The notes under the pieces: generated by a model
Databases searched by the model: none
Seen by the model: only the letters and a program-made list of their open reading frames with translations
What the model was told of the DNA's origin: nothing
DNA from: Brenneria izadpanahii
GTDB lineage: Bacteria; Pseudomonadota; Gammaproteobacteria; Enterobacterales; Enterobacteriaceae
Assembly (NCBI RefSeq): GCF_017569925.1
Contig: NZ_CP050854.1
Coordinates: forward strand, 310,001 to 374,000
DNA: 64,000 nt
Reading direction: 5' to 3'
Position numbers and translations under genes: made by a program
In this document: positions 20,376 through 30,519 of the stretch, piece by piece
Numbering within the stretch: position 1 is the stretch's first letter
Layout of the letters: each line of letters begins with the position of its first letter

Positions 20376-21242
20376 ATGCGTAAAATAGTAGGCATGTTGG
20401 CTATGCTGCTGGCGATACATGCTCAGGCGGAAGAGGCGAAAATAGAGCCGGTGCATGATAAACCCGCGGTGCGGGGCAGCATCATCGCCAGCCTGTTGCA
20501 AAAGCATGATAGTCCGTTTGTTCTCTATCCGTATGAAAGCAACTATCTGCTTTACACCTATACCAGCAATATCAATAAAACCGCGATACAGAGCTATAAC
20601 TGGGCGAATGATGCGCGCAAGGACGAAGTGAATTTCCAGCTTAGTCTGGGCTTCCCGCTCTGGCGCGGTATTTTCGGCGACAGTTCTCTGCTGGGCGCGT
20701 CTTATACTCAGCGCTCCTGGTGGCAGATGTCCAATAAGAGCCAGTCTTCGCCATTTCGTGAAACGGATTATGAGCCGCAACTTTTCCTCGGCTGGGCAAC
20801 GGATTACTCGTTGGGCGGCTGGACGTTGCGGGACGTGGAGGTGGGTTTCAACCACCAGTCTAACGGGCGCTCCGAACCGACATCGCGCAGTTGGAACCGC
20901 GGCTACGTCCGTTTGATGGCGCAAAACGGCAATTGGCAGGTGGATCTGAAACCCTGGGTGCGCTTCTCCGACAGCCGGGACGATAACCCGGATATCACCA
21001 AATATATGGGACATTACCGCCTGCGCGTCGGCTATGTTTGGGGAGACAGCGTATTCAGCGCGGAAGGGCGCTACAACTGGAACAGCGGTTACGGCGGCGG
21101 CGAACTTGGCTGGAGCTATCCGCTGACGGATCACGTGCGTTTTTATACCAAGGTATTCAGCGGTTACGGCGAGTCGCTGATTGACTATAATCACCGCCAG
21201 ACCCGCTTCGGCGTTGGGGTGACGCTGAATGATATGTTCTGA
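20376..21242 (+). CDS. pldA: Outer-membrane phospholipase A (OMPLA)
   Basis: PldA removes misplaced phospholipids from the outer leaflet of the outer membrane; it is a 12-stranded barrel that is active as a Ca-bound dimer. The 288-residue precursor has an 18-residue signal peptide ending AQA. With that cut, the catalytic residues fall at His142, Ser144 and Asn156 of the mature protein (NHQSNGRS and SWNRGY), exactly the E. coli numbering. The protein ends in Phe, as outer-membrane barrels do. CAGGAGAG precedes the ATG. Confidence 0.96.
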   Translation: MRKIVGMLAMLLAIHAQAEEAKIEPVHDKPAVRGSIIASLLQKHDSPFVLYPYESNYLLYTYTSNINKTAIQSYNWANDARKDEVNFQLSLGFPLWRGIFGDSSLLGASYTQRSWWQMSNKSQSSPFRETDYEPQLFLGWATDYSLGGWTLRDVEVGFNHQSNGRSEPTSRSWNRGYVRLMAQNGNWQVDLKPWVRFSDSRDDNPDITKYMGHYRLRVGYVWGDSVFSAEGRYNWNSGYGGGELGWSYPLTDHVRFYTKVFSGYGESLIDYNHRQTRFGVGVTLNDMF

Positions 21243-21365
21243 TTATCCGCGCCTTCCGCTGCGGCGGGGGTTACGGATATCGGCAATATTCACAGGTAAA
21301 CATTGCAGTTTTACCGGACGGCGCTGAAAATAGCGTCTGTTTGAATTCATCAGATTGGGGAAGGC

Positions 21366-23192
21366 GTGTCTACGGCGGAAGTATTGAATAAGGAAGCGCT
21401 GGCGGTTCAGATCCTGCGGGAGACGTTCGGCTATCAGCAATTCCGGCCGGGTCAGCAGGAGATTATCAATGCGACCCTCAACGGGCAGGATTGTTTGGTG
21501 GTTATGCCGACCGGCGGCGGGAAATCGCTGTGCTATCAAATTCCCGCGTTGGCGATGGATGGCCTGACGCTGGTAGTCTCTCCGCTTATTTCACTGATGA
21601 AGGATCAGGTCGATCAGCTACAGGCTTACGGCGTGTCGGCGGCCTGTCTCAATTCGACCCAAACCCGGGAGCAGCAGTTGGAGGTGATGGCCGGCTGCCG
21701 AACCGGGCAGATCAAACTGCTGTATATCGCCCCGGAACGTCTGACTACCGATAGCTTCCTCGATCACCTGACCCACTGGCGGCCCTCGCTGATCGCCGTG
21801 GATGAAGCGCACTGTATTTCCCAGTGGGGCCACGATTTCCGCCCTGAGTACCGGGCGTTGGGGCAGGTGAAACGGTATTTCCCCGGCCTGCCGGTGATCG
21901 CGTTGACCGCCACGGCGGATGAAACCACGCGGCGGGATATCGCTCGTCTGCTCGATCTCCAGTCCCCGCTGATCCAGGTCAGCAGTTTTGATCGCCCGAA
22001 TATCCGCTATACGCTGGTGGAGAAATTCAAACCGCTCGATCAACTGTGGATGTTCGTACAAGGACAGCGCGGCAAAAGCGGCATTATTTACTGTAACAGC
22101 CGGGCCAAGGTGGAAGATATCAGCGCCCGCCTGCAAAGCCGCGGGTTGAGCGTGGCGGCGTACCATGCCGGGCTGGACAATGAACGCCGGGCGCAGGTTC
22201 AGGAAGCCTTCCAGCGCGATGATCTTCAGGTGGTGGTGGCGACCGTCGCATTCGGCATGGGCATCAACAAGCCTAACGTCCGCTTTGTGGTGCATTTCGA
22301 TATTCCGCGCAATATTGAATCCTACTATCAGGAGACCGGGCGCGCCGGACGGGATGGCCTGGCGGCGGAAGCGGCGCTGTTTTACGATCCGGCGGATATG
22401 GCCTGGCTGCGGCGCTGTCTGGAAGAAAAACCGGCCGGACAACAGTTGGAAATTGAACGCCATAAGCTCAATGCGATGGGCGCTTTTGCCGAGGCGCAAA
22501 CCTGCCGCCGTCTGGTGCTGCTCAACTATTTCGGCGAGGGACGCCAGCAGCCGTGCGGCAACTGCGATATCTGCCTCGATCCCCCCAAACGTTATGACGG
22601 ACTGGTGGAAGCGCAAAAAGCGCTCTCTTGCGTTTATCGGGTAGGGCAACGCTTTGGGATGGGATATATCGTCGAAGTGCTGCGCGGCGCGAATAACCAG
22701 CGTATTCGCGAGTTCGGCCACGACAAACTGCCGGTGTACGGCATCGGCCGCGATAAGTCTCATGAACACTGGATCAGCGTGTTGCGCCAGTTGATTCACC
22801 TGGGATTGCTGAATCAGAATATCGCGCTGCACTCCGCGTTACAGCTCACTGAGTCGGCCCGTCCGGTGCTGCGCGGCGAAGTTTCGCTACAGCTTGCGGT
22901 TCCCAGGGTGATTAACCTGAAGCCGCGCGCCAGTCAAAAAACCTACGGCGGAAACTATGACCGTAAGCTGTTCGCCAAATTGCGCAAGCTGCGTAAATCC
23001 ATCGCCGATGAAGCCAACATCCCGCCCTATGTGGTGTTCAGTGACGCCACGCTGCTGGAGATGGCCGAAATGTTGCCCATTACCGCCGCGGAGTTGTTGC
23101 ATATCAACGGCGTCGGACAGCGCAAACTTGAGCGCTTCGGCGCTCCCTTTATGACCATGATCCGCGATCATGTCGATAATGACGACGACTGA
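21366..23192 (+). CDS. recQ: ATP-dependent DNA helicase RecQ
   Basis: RecQ unwinds DNA 3' to 5' in the RecF recombination pathway and with Top3. The 608-residue protein starts with GTG. It shows Walker A (PTGGGKS, about 48-54), DEAH in [14 protein letters not shown], the zinc-binding RQC domain Cys set (CRR...CGNCDIC) and a C-terminal HRDC domain ([21 protein letters not shown]). It follows pldA by 123 bases and is convergent with rhtB. Confidence 0.97.
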   Translation: MSTAEVLNKEALAVQILRETFGYQQFRPGQQEIINATLNGQDCLVVMPTGGGKSLCYQIPALAMDGLTLVVSPLISLMKDQVDQLQAYGVSAACLNSTQTREQQLEVMAGCRTGQIKLLYIAPERLTTDSFLDHLTHWRPSLIAVDEAHCISQWGHDFRPEYRALGQVKRYFPGLPVIALTATADETTRRDIARLLDLQSPLIQVSSFDRPNIRYTLVEKFKPLDQLWMFVQGQRGKSGIIYCNSRAKVEDISARLQSRGLSVAAYHAGLDNERRAQVQEAFQRDDLQVVVATVAFGMGINKPNVRFVVHFDIPRNIESYYQETGRAGRDGLAAEAALFYDPADMAWLRRCLEEKPAGQQLEIERHKLNAMGAFAEAQTCRRLVLLNYFGEGRQQPCGNCDICLDPPKRYDGLVEAQKALSCVYRVGQRFGMGYIVEVLRGANNQRIREFGHDKLPVYGIGRDKSHEHWISVLRQLIHLGLLNQNIALHSALQLTESARPVLRGEVSLQLAVPRVINLKPRASQKTYGGNYDRKLFAKLRKLRKSIADEANIPPYVVFSDATLLEMAEMLPITAAELLHINGVGQRKLERFGAPFMTMIRDHVDNDDD

Positions 23193-23202
23193 TAGCCGCT
23201 AG

Positions 23203-23823
23203 CTATGCCTTTCTCGCGGTCGCCAACAGCGCGCCGACCAATATAAACAGCGAACCAAAAATCCGATTGAGTATCCGCATCTGCCGCGCGCCTTTCAGCC
23301 AACCGGAAATACGCTTGGCCAGCGTGGCGTAGCCAATCATCACAATAATATCGACGGCGATGGTGGTCGCCCCCAGAACCAAATACTGCGCGGCCTGCGG
23401 CTGATGGGGGATGATGAACTGCGGAAACAGCGCCGCCAGGAACACAATGCTCTTCGGGTTGGTCAGATTAACCAGAATGGCGCGTTTCAGAAGTTTACGG
23501 CGCGGCATGGCGCTGGCCAGCGCGTTCATATCCAATGAGCCAGCCGAGCGCCACTGCTGGATCCCCAGCCAAATCAGATATGCCGCCCCCAACCATTTGA
23601 GTAAGTCGAAAATCAGGAGGGATTGCGAAAGCAGCGCGCCAAGTCCGATGCCTACCAGCACGATATGCACGGCCAGACCGATCTGTAAACCGGTGATTGA
23701 GGCGATGGTGCCGCGATAGCCGTGACTGATGCCGGTACTCATGGTGTTGATCGCGCCCGAACCGGGCGAAAGGCTGAGAATCAATGTTGTCAGTAGATAG
23801 GTTAACCACCAGTCGAAGGTCAC
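23203..23823 (-). CDS. rhtB: Homoserine/homoserine lactone efflux protein
   Basis: RhtB belongs to the LysE/RhtB exporters; it removes homoserine and homoserine lactone. The GTG start at 23823 gives 206 residues, exactly the E. coli length; the frame runs further upstream to 23883 into a repeat. Visible are the [13 protein letters not shown] motif (about 16-28), six membrane helices and the block [18 protein letters not shown]. In E. coli rhtC sits between recQ and rhtB; it is missing here. Confidence 0.93.
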   Translation of the reverse strand: MTFDWWLTYLLTTLILSLSPGSGAINTMSTGISHGYRGTIASITGLQIGLAVHIVLVGIGLGALLSQSLLIFDLLKWLGAAYLIWLGIQQWRSAGSLDMNALASAMPRRKLLKRAILVNLTNPKSIVFLAALFPQFIIPHQPQAAQYLVLGATTIAVDIIVMIGYATLAKRISGWLKGARQMRILNRIFGSLFILVGALLATARKA

Positions 23824-23852
23824 TTCCGCATGCTCCCAGGTTGTTTTTGAAT

Positions 23853-23972
23853 TTGATGACAAATCTTCTGGTTCTAACCCCACCCCGGCCCTCCCAGGGG
23901 AGGGAGAAGATCCCGCATTTTTAATGCGTTAGCGCCTCCCCCTGACAAGAGGGAGGCCGGGAAGGGGTAATT
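23853..23972 (+). repeat. Palindromic GC-rich intergenic repeat, copy 1
   Basis: The segment opens with TTTGATGAC...GGTTCTAACCCC and has imperfect terminal inverted repeats (ACCCCACCCCGGCCCTCCC at the left, GGGAGGCCGGGAAGGGGT at the right). Its sequence recurs at 30733-30855, including the internal TTTTTAATG. No coding capacity is evident. It behaves like a small non-autonomous repeat between genes. Confidence 0.72.
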
Positions 23973-24112
23973 AAGGCAATGTTTCGAACTTTGTCAGCAG
24001 TTTGTTTTCTATAACGGGCGTCCTGACCGCTATTTGCGCGCCGTTGCCACGCAACGTTGAAAATCGCCTCATCCATGAGGCTCGCCCTATGGGCCAACGC
24101 GTTGCGTTGTTG

Positions 24113-24135
24113 AAAATCGCTCCTGGCGATTTTTT
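24113..24135 (+). terminator. Hairpin terminator upstream of pldB
   Basis: AAAATCGC (24113-24120) pairs with GCGATTTT (24126-24133) around a TCCTG loop and continues into T residues; it has A residues before it, so it could act in both directions. The 24046-24135 stretch also repeats the phrase CAACG-TTGAAAATCGC twice. With the repeat before it, this fills the 400-base rhtB-pldB gap. Confidence 0.5.
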
Positions 24136-24223
24136 ATGACACAATACTCTGATAGATATATTTGTGCTATAGCTCACAAAGCCTTTCCGATACGATAGCT
24201 TTACTGGCCTGCACCGGAGTCGT

Positions 24224-25219
24224 GTGATGATTCAGTATCCCGATAGTCTGTTGACGCGAGAAGTGCAGTTTTCTGCCTTTGCGACCGGGAAACTGCTGGA
24301 TTTTTGGCGTCAGCGCGAGGAGTCGGAATTTATCGGCGTCGACGATGTGCCGATCCGCTTTGTGCGCTTCGCTTCTCCCCAGCACGATAAACTGGTTGTC
24401 GTGTTCCCCGGCCGCATCGAGAGTTACGTAAAATACGGTGAAGTCGCTTACGATCTCTTCCATAATGGCTATGACGTGCTGATGATGGATCATCGCGGGC
24501 AGGGGCGTTCCGGCCGGCTGCTTGAAGACAGGAATCGTGGGCATGTGCTGCGCTTTAGCGACTATGTGGACGACGTCGAACTGCTGTGGCGGCAGCAAAT
24601 CAGTTCCTACGCCTATACCCGGCGTTTTGCCCTGGCGCATTCGATGGGCGGCGCGATCCTGGCGCAGTTTCTGGCCCGCCAGCCGGCGGCTTTTGATGCG
24701 GCGGCGCTGTGCGCGCCGATGTGCGGTATTCATTTACCTATGCCATATTGGCTGGCCTGGCGGATTGTCGATTGGGCGGAACGTCATCCCTCGGTACGCG
24801 ACTATTATGCGATTGGCACCGGGCAATGGCGGGCGCTGCCCTATATGGTCAACGTACTGACCCATAGCCGCGAACGTTATCGGCGTAGCGTTAGAGCCTA
24901 TGCGGATGAACCGGCGTTGCGCGTTGGCGGGCCGACTTACCATTGGGTCCGCGAGGCCCTGATCGTGGGAAAACAGCTACTGACGATGGCCGCCGATATC
25001 ACGACGCCGATACTGTTGTTGCAGGCAGAGGAAGACCGTGTGGTGGACAACCGCAGCCAGGATGCGTTTTGTCAGGCTCTGGAGCAGGGCGGTCACCCAT
25101 GCGCGGGCGGCGCGCCCCGGATAATTAAAGGGGCGCGGCATGAAATCCTGTTTGAGAAAGATAACATTCGCGCTGAGGCATTTGGGCTGATTCTGGCTCA
25201 TTTTTCCCATTACCATTAA
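24224..25219 (+). CDS. pldB: Lysophospholipase L2
   Basis: A 331-residue alpha/beta hydrolase that cleaves lysophospholipids at the inner membrane. The nucleophile elbow is AHSMGG (Ser at about residue 143), with an oxyanion-loop region FPGRIES and a late Asp/His pair in EEDRVVDN and KGARHEI. The gene order recQ-rhtB-pldB-yigL is that of E. coli. The stop is 51 bases before yigL, so the two may be cotranscribed. Confidence 0.93.
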   Translation: MMIQYPDSLLTREVQFSAFATGKLLDFWRQREESEFIGVDDVPIRFVRFASPQHDKLVVVFPGRIESYVKYGEVAYDLFHNGYDVLMMDHRGQGRSGRLLEDRNRGHVLRFSDYVDDVELLWRQQISSYAYTRRFALAHSMGGAILAQFLARQPAAFDAAALCAPMCGIHLPMPYWLAWRIVDWAERHPSVRDYYAIGTGQWRALPYMVNVLTHSRERYRRSVRAYADEPALRVGGPTYHWVREALIVGKQLLTMAADITTPILLLQAEEDRVVDNRSQDAFCQALEQGGHPCAGGAPRIIKGARHEILFEKDNIRAEAFGLILAHFSHYH

Positions 25220-25270
25220 ATTCCGTGGCGCGTGCCGCCACAACATCACCAGAGGTTAGAGCTCACCGTT

Positions 25271-26071
25271 ATGTACCATGTTGTCGCTTCAGATTTAGAC
25301 GGCACGTTATTGTCGCCCGACCATACCTTGTCGCCCTATGCGAAAGAGACCCTTAAGCTATTAACTGGCAAAGGCATTCACTTTGTGTTCGCCACCGGGC
25401 GGCACTATATGGATGTGGCGCAGATCCGCGACGGTCTCGGCATCAGCGCGTTTATGATCACCTCCAACGGCGCCCGGGTGCACAATACGCAGGGAGAGCT
25501 GATTTTCAGCCATAATTTGGACCCTGACATTGCGCGCGATCTTTACGGCGTGGTACACCACAACCCGGATATGCTGACGCACGTTTACCGCGATGATGAT
25601 TGGTTTATGAATCGTCAGCGCCCCGAAGAAGAGCGTTTTTTTAAAGAGTCGGTATTTAAGTACAAGCTGTTTGAACCCGCGCTGTTGGAAACCGACGGCG
25701 TCAGTAAGATCTTCTTTACCTGTGATTCCCATGAGCGGCTATTGCCGCTGGAAGAAGCGATCAATGCGCGCTGGGGCGATCGCGTCAATGTGAGCTTTTC
25801 GACGCTGAACTGCCTGGAAGTGATGGCCGGCGGGGTATCCAAGGGACATGCGCTGGAGCAGGTGGCGAAACTTATCGGCTTCTCGCTTAAAGAGTGCATC
25901 GCCTTCGGCGACGGCATGAACGACTACGAAATGCTGTCGATGGCCGGCAAGGGTTGCATCATGCAAAACGCCCATCAACGGTTAAAGGATTTGCTGCCTG
26001 AGTTGGAAGTGATCGGCTCCAACGCGGAAGACGCGGTGCCGAACTACCTGCGGCGCCTGTTTTTGCAATAG
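25271..26071 (+). CDS. yigL: YigL, HAD-type sugar/pyridoxal phosphatase (Cof family)
   Basis: The ATG at 25271 gives 266 residues (MYHVVASDLDGTLLSPDHTLSP), matching E. coli. It is a class IIB HAD phosphatase: motif I DLDGTLL, motif II TSNGA, motif III K in GGVSKGHAL, motif IV FGDGMNDYEML. In E. coli it dephosphorylates accumulated glucose phosphates and pyridoxal phosphate, and the small RNA SgrS stabilises its mRNA by pairing inside pldB coding sequence. Whether SgrS pairing survives here was not tested. Confidence 0.93.
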   Translation: MYHVVASDLDGTLLSPDHTLSPYAKETLKLLTGKGIHFVFATGRHYMDVAQIRDGLGISAFMITSNGARVHNTQGELIFSHNLDPDIARDLYGVVHHNPDMLTHVYRDDDWFMNRQRPEEERFFKESVFKYKLFEPALLETDGVSKIFFTCDSHERLLPLEEAINARWGDRVNVSFSTLNCLEVMAGGVSKGHALEQVAKLIGFSLKECIAFGDGMNDYEMLSMAGKGCIMQNAHQRLKDLLPELEVIGSNAEDAVPNYLRRLFLQ

Positions 26072-26116
26072 AAACGGGCAGGCGGCAGCAATGTTGCCGT
26101 AGCGCCGCCGTATCGC

Positions 26117-26190
26117 TTTTAGTGACATCAATCACGAACATGGATTTTAATCGCCATATTATTTTCGTTTAATGTTCGTTTTTGCTCTTT
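26117..26190 (+). promoter_or_regulatory. glpABC control region: CRP site and GlpR-like half-sites
   Basis: AGTGA-N6-TCACG at 26121-26136 is a good CRP site. Overlapping or following it are CGAACAT (26135-26141) and ATGTTCG (26172-26178), inverted halves like those of GlpR operators. This fits catabolite activation and glycerol-3-phosphate-relieved repression of glpABC. In E. coli the divergent glpTQ lies here; that gene pair is absent. Confidence 0.55.
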
Positions 26191-26256
26191 ATCAAACATT
26201 AACCCTGTGCTTTGTGTTCCAATAACTCGGTGTAACGAGCCGCGTGAAGCGAGGAC

Positions 26257-27942
26257 ATGATGCAAAATAATGGGGCATACCGGGAAACCGATGTCGTTGT
26301 GATTGGCGGTGGCGCAACGGGAGCCGGAACGGTGCGGGATTGCGCGCTGCGGGGGCTGCGCTGCCTGTTGCTCGAACGCTATGATATCGCGACCGGGGCG
26401 ACCGGACGTAATCATGGCCTGCTGCATAGCGGCTCGCGTTATGCGGTGACCGATGGCGAATCCGCGCGCGAATGTATCGAAGAAAATCAGATTTTGCGGC
26501 GTATCGCCCGTCACTGCGTCGAACCTACCGATGGCCTGTTTATTACCCTGCCGGAAGACGATCTCGCCTACCAGACTCAATTTATCGCCGCCTGTCGTCA
26601 GGCGGGGATCGATGCGCAGGCGATTGATCCGCAAGAAGCCCTGCGGCTTGAGCCGGCCGCTAATCCAACGCTTATCGGCGCGGTGCGGGTTCCCGACGGT
26701 ACGGTGGATCCTTTTCGTCTAACCACGGCCAATATGATCGATGCGGAAGAACATGGCGCCGAAGTGTTGACCTACCATGAGGTCACCGGCCTGATCCGCC
26801 AGGGGGATCGCATTACCGGCGTGCGCGTTTTCGACCATAAAAGCGGTCTGACAAGCGAAATCTATGCGCAGGTAGTGGTTAATGCCGCCGGGATCTGGGG
26901 ACAGCATATCGCCGAGTATGCCGATCTGCGGGTGCGAATGTTTCCGGCGAAAGGCGCGCTGCTGATTTTGGGGCATCGCATCAATAACATGGTGATTAAC
27001 CGCTGCCGCAAACCGGCTGATGCCGACATCCTGGTGCCGGGCGATACCATTTCGCTGATCGGCACCACCTCAACCCATATCGACTACGATCAAATCGATA
27101 ATATGACGGTCACGTCCGCCGAAGTGGAAACGCTGATGCGGGAAGGCAGCAAACTGGCGCCGCAGCTCGCGGCTACGCGCATTCTTCGGGCTTATGCCGG
27201 CGTCCGGCCGCTGGTGGCCAGCGACAGCGACCCCAGCGGGCGCAGCGTCAGCCGCGGCATCGTGCTGCTCGATCACGCCAGCCGCGACGGTCTGGAAGGC
27301 TTTATCACCATCACCGGCGGTAAATTGATGACCTACCGGCTGATGGCCGAATGGGTAACGGATAAAATCTGTGAAAAGCTGGGGCATCGCGCCGCGTGCG
27401 TCACCGCCGAGCGGCCGCTGCCCGGCTCGGAGCCCGGCAACGCGCGTTCGGCGTCCAATCCGTCCTCTTTCGCGGGGAATTCGGCTACATCACAATCATC
27501 TTCGTCTTTATCCGCGCCGCTGCGCGGATCGGCCATTTATCGTCACGGCGAACGCGCCGGGCGCTTGCTGTCCGGCGAGCGCCTGAACGGCAGCTTGGTA
27601 TGCGAATGTGAGGCGGTCACCGCGGGCGAAGTGCGTTACGCGGTGGAATCGCTGCAGGTTAATAATCTGATTGATTTACGCCGGCGTACCCGCGTTGGGA
27701 TGGGAACCTGTCAAGGCGAGCTATGCGCTTGCCGGGCCTCGGGGTTGCTGTGCCGGTTCGGACAATCGACGCCGCAGCAGTCCATTACCCAGTTGAGCCA
27801 GTTTCTGAACGAACGCTGGAAAGGCATTCGGCCCGTCGCCTGGGGGAATACTCTGCGCGAAAGCGAGTTTACCAGTTGGGTCTATCAAGGGTTGTGTGGT
27901 TTGACCGCCAGCGACAGTGAGGAGGAAAACCATGCGCTATGA
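26257..27942 (+). CDS. glpA: Anaerobic glycerol-3-phosphate dehydrogenase, large subunit
   Basis: GlpA is the FAD-containing catalytic subunit of GlpABC, which oxidises glycerol 3-phosphate to dihydroxyacetone phosphate under anaerobic conditions. The N-terminal dinucleotide motif is VVVIGGGATGAGTVRD (about 9-24). A C-terminal BFD-like [2Fe-2S] region has Cys in VCECEAVTAGE and GTCQGELCACR. At 561 residues it is about 19 longer than E. coli, mainly a low-complexity Ser/Asn stretch at about 395-420. The gene overlaps glpB by 11 bases. Confidence 0.95.
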   Translation: MMQNNGAYRETDVVVIGGGATGAGTVRDCALRGLRCLLLERYDIATGATGRNHGLLHSGSRYAVTDGESARECIEENQILRRIARHCVEPTDGLFITLPEDDLAYQTQFIAACRQAGIDAQAIDPQEALRLEPAANPTLIGAVRVPDGTVDPFRLTTANMIDAEEHGAEVLTYHEVTGLIRQGDRITGVRVFDHKSGLTSEIYAQVVVNAAGIWGQHIAEYADLRVRMFPAKGALLILGHRINNMVINRCRKPADADILVPGDTISLIGTTSTHIDYDQIDNMTVTSAEVETLMREGSKLAPQLAATRILRAYAGVRPLVASDSDPSGRSVSRGIVLLDHASRDGLEGFITITGGKLMTYRLMAEWVTDKICEKLGHRAACVTAERPLPGSEPGNARSASNPSSFAGNSATSQSSSSLSAPLRGSAIYRHGERAGRLLSGERLNGSLVCECEAVTAGEVRYAVESLQVNNLIDLRRRTRVGMGTCQGELCACRASGLLCRFGQSTPQQSITQLSQFLNERWKGIRPVAWGNTLRESEFTSWVYQGLCGLTASDSEEENHAL

Positions 27943-29190
27943 CGTGGTCATCATCGGCGGCGGATTGGCGGGGTTAACCTGCGCGATTCGGTTATCCGAA
28001 CAGGGCAAACGTTGCGCCATCGTCAGCGCCGGGCAAAGCGCTTTGCATTTCTCATCGGGAGCCTTGGATCTGCTGGCCTGTCTGCCGGATGGCCGGCCGG
28101 TCAACCAGCCGCTAAGCGCGCTGGATGAACTCGCCCGACAGGCGCCCCGTCATCCTTATTCGTTGATCGGAGCCGAAAGCGTCGCCGCGCTGCTGCCGGA
28201 CGTTCAGCAACTGCTGACGCGTAGCTCGATATCCATGCTGGGCGATTATCGGCAAAACCACCTGCGGATGACGCCGCTGGGCAAGTTTCGTCCTTGCTGG
28301 CTTAGCCCGCCGGATAGCGTGACGCAGGGGTTGCCCGGCAGCGAACGCTGGCGGAATCCGCTGGTCGCCGGTATTGAAGGTTTTCTTGATTTTCAATCGC
28401 GTATCGTGGCCGGAACGCTTCAGGCCCAGGGCATCGCCGCCCGGAGTGATGATGTAAAGCTGCCGGCGCTGGACCGGCTGCGCTGTAATGCCAGCGAGTT
28501 CCGGGCGGTGAATATTTCCCGGGTGCTCGATCGGCCGGAGAACCGGGCGGCGCTGGCCGAAGAGCTGGCGGTATTGGCCAGCGGCAACGATGCGGTGATT
28601 ATGCCTGCCTGTCTGGGGCTGGATGAGCCTTCCATATTGGCCGAGTTGAGCGAACGGGTGGGCAAGCCGGTTCAACTGCTGCCGACGTTGCCGCCTTCCG
28701 TTCCGGGGCTGCGGTTACATCAATCATTATTGCGCCGCTTTCGCCAGTTGGGGGAATCGTCATGCCGGGGGATCGGGTGGAAAGAGCGATGCCGGAGGCG
28801 CGGGAGATGGCCCTCTATACCCGCAATCACCAGGATATTCCGCTGCGGGCCAGGCACGTGGTGCTGGCCAGCGGCAGTTTCTTTAGCAACGGCCTGTCCG
28901 CGCGGTTCGACAGGGTCATTGAACCCGTTTTCGGGCTGGATGTCCGTTTTGAGGCGCATCGCGAGGCGTGGAGCCGACAGGACGTGTTCGCCGCGCAGCC
29001 CTATATGCAATTCGGGGTGATAACCGATAAGAATCTGCGCCCCGCCATCGGCGGCAAAACGGTGGATAACCTGTATGCCATCGGCGCGGTGCTGGAAGGG
29101 TTCGATCCCATTACGCAAGGGTGCGGCGCCGGAGTATCGATGCTTAGCGCGCTGTATGCCGCCGACCTGATACTGAAGGAGAGCGACTGA
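27932..29190 (+). pseudogene. glpB: glpB with a one-base frameshift (anaerobic G3P dehydrogenase subunit B)
   Basis: GlpB carries FMN and links GlpA to the membrane subunit. The frame from ATG 27932 (MRYDVVIIGGGLAGLTCAI) matches GlpB through RLHQSLLRRFRQLG, then reads unrelated residues to a stop at 29020. The true continuation, VMPGDRVERAM through YTRNHQDIPLR, VLASGSFF and AIGAVLEGFDPITQG, is in the next frame and ends at 29190. Restoring one G to the G5 run at 28750-28754 rejoins the frames. As written the protein would lose its last third. The gene is otherwise intact and shares a base with the glpC start, so this is either a recent lesion or a sequencing error. Confidence 0.9.
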
Positions 29191-30392
29191 TGAGTTTGCT
29201 TACCGATAATAGCTTCGAAAATTGTATCAAGTGTACGGTGTGTACGACTTATTGTCCGGTCTCCAGGGTTAACCCGCTCTATCCGGGGCCGAAACAGGCC
29301 GGGCCGGATGGCGAGCGTCTGCGGCGTAAAGATCCCGCATTGTATGATGAAGCGCTCAAATACTGCACCAACTGTAAACGTTGTGAAGTGGCCTGTCCGT
29401 CAGACGTAAAAATCGGCGATATTATTCAACGCGCGAAAGCCAATTACAGCGCTCACAAGCCCTCGTTGCGCGACGCCATCCTGAGCCATACCGACCTGAT
29501 GGGATCCGTTTCCACGCCGTTTGCTCCGCTGGTGAATACGGCTACCGGCTTGAAACCGGTGCGCCAGCTATTGGATAAAGCCTTAAAGATCGACCATCGG
29601 CGTCAGTTGCCGAAGTATTCTTTCGGCACGTTTCGCCGCTGGTATCGCCGGCAGGAAGAAACGCAGCAACGTTACGCCGAGCAGGTCGCCTACTTTCATG
29701 GCTGCTATGTCAACTACAACCATCCTCAACTGGGGAAAGATCTGATTAAGGTGTTTAACGCGCTAAACGTGGGCGTTCAACTGTTAACCAAAGAGAAGTG
29801 CTGTGGCGTGCCGCTGATTGCCAATGGTTTTCACGATCGGGCAAGAAAGCAGGCGCGGATAAATATTAAATCGCTGAATGAAGCGATCAACGGTAAGGCG
29901 ATACCGGTGGTGGCGACGTCATCCAGCTGCGCCTTTACGCTGCGCGACGAATATCCGCATTTGCTGGGTATTGATACGCGCCATGTCCGCGATGGCATTG
30001 AACTGGCGACCCGTCAGCTATACCGCTTGCTGGAAGAGGAAGGGCGCGAGTTGCCGTTGCGTTCGCTGCCGCTGCGGGTGGCGTACCATACGCCCTGTCA
30101 TCTGGAAAAAATGGGCTGGACGGCATATACGCTGGCGCTGTTGCAGCGCATTCCCGGCATTGAACTCATCGTGCTGGATTCTCAGTGCTGCGGGATCGCC
30201 GGCACCTATGGCTTCAAAAAAGAAAATTACGCGACCGCGCAGGGTATCGGCGCGCCGCTGTTTCGCCAGATTGAGGAGAGCGGGGCCGATGTGGTGATCA
30301 CCGATTGTGAAACCTGCAAATGGCAAATTGAAATGTCCTCCAGCAAGCCGTGTGAACATCCGATCACGCTGCTGGCCCGGGCTTTGGCGTAG
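29190..30392 (+). CDS. glpC: Anaerobic glycerol-3-phosphate dehydrogenase, subunit C
   Basis: GlpC is the membrane-associated iron-sulfur subunit that passes electrons to menaquinone. The 400 residues contain two ferredoxin-type Cys clusters (CIKCTVCTTYCPVSRVNP near 12 and CTNCKRCEVACPSD near 57) and two CCG domains (FHGCYVNYNHP...EKCCGVPL and AYHTPCHLEKMG...DSQCCGIAGTYG). Its ATG shares a base with the glpB stop. Confidence 0.95.
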   Translation: MSLLTDNSFENCIKCTVCTTYCPVSRVNPLYPGPKQAGPDGERLRRKDPALYDEALKYCTNCKRCEVACPSDVKIGDIIQRAKANYSAHKPSLRDAILSHTDLMGSVSTPFAPLVNTATGLKPVRQLLDKALKIDHRRQLPKYSFGTFRRWYRRQEETQQRYAEQVAYFHGCYVNYNHPQLGKDLIKVFNALNVGVQLLTKEKCCGVPLIANGFHDRARKQARINIKSLNEAINGKAIPVVATSSSCAFTLRDEYPHLLGIDTRHVRDGIELATRQLYRLLEEEGRELPLRSLPLRVAYHTPCHLEKMGWTAYTLALLQRIPGIELIVLDSQCCGIAGTYGFKKENYATAQGIGAPLFRQIEESGADVVITDCETCKWQIEMSSSKPCEHPITLLARALA

Positions 30393-30488
30393 GATTGACC
30401 GGCGGAATAAAAAACCGCGGGCGCGACTTTTAACGCCGCTTGCGACGGCCCGAAGCGATGAGCGGGAAAGGGGATGATAAAAAAATGC

Positions 30489-30518
30489 TTTACAGACGAG
30501 AATGATAATGATTATTAT
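30489..30518 (+). promoter_or_regulatory. ryhB promoter with overlapping Fur box
   Basis: TTTACA (30489-30494) and TATTAT (30513-30518) are 18 bases apart. TGATAATGATTATTA at 30503-30517 matches the 7-1-7 Fur consensus in 14 of 15 bases and covers the -10 element. Fe-loaded Fur should therefore block this promoter. The rest of the 30393-30950 gap holds ryhB and a repeat. Confidence 0.85.
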
Positions 30519-30519
30519 T

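Noticed and set aside
20259..21194. 311-codon open frame opposite pldA
   Set aside because: Antisense to a fully conserved outer-membrane phospholipase; no ribosome-binding site and no recognisable protein features.
21618..22832. 404-codon open frame opposite recQ
   Set aside because: Antisense by-product of GC-rich third positions in recQ; the translated sequence resembles no family.
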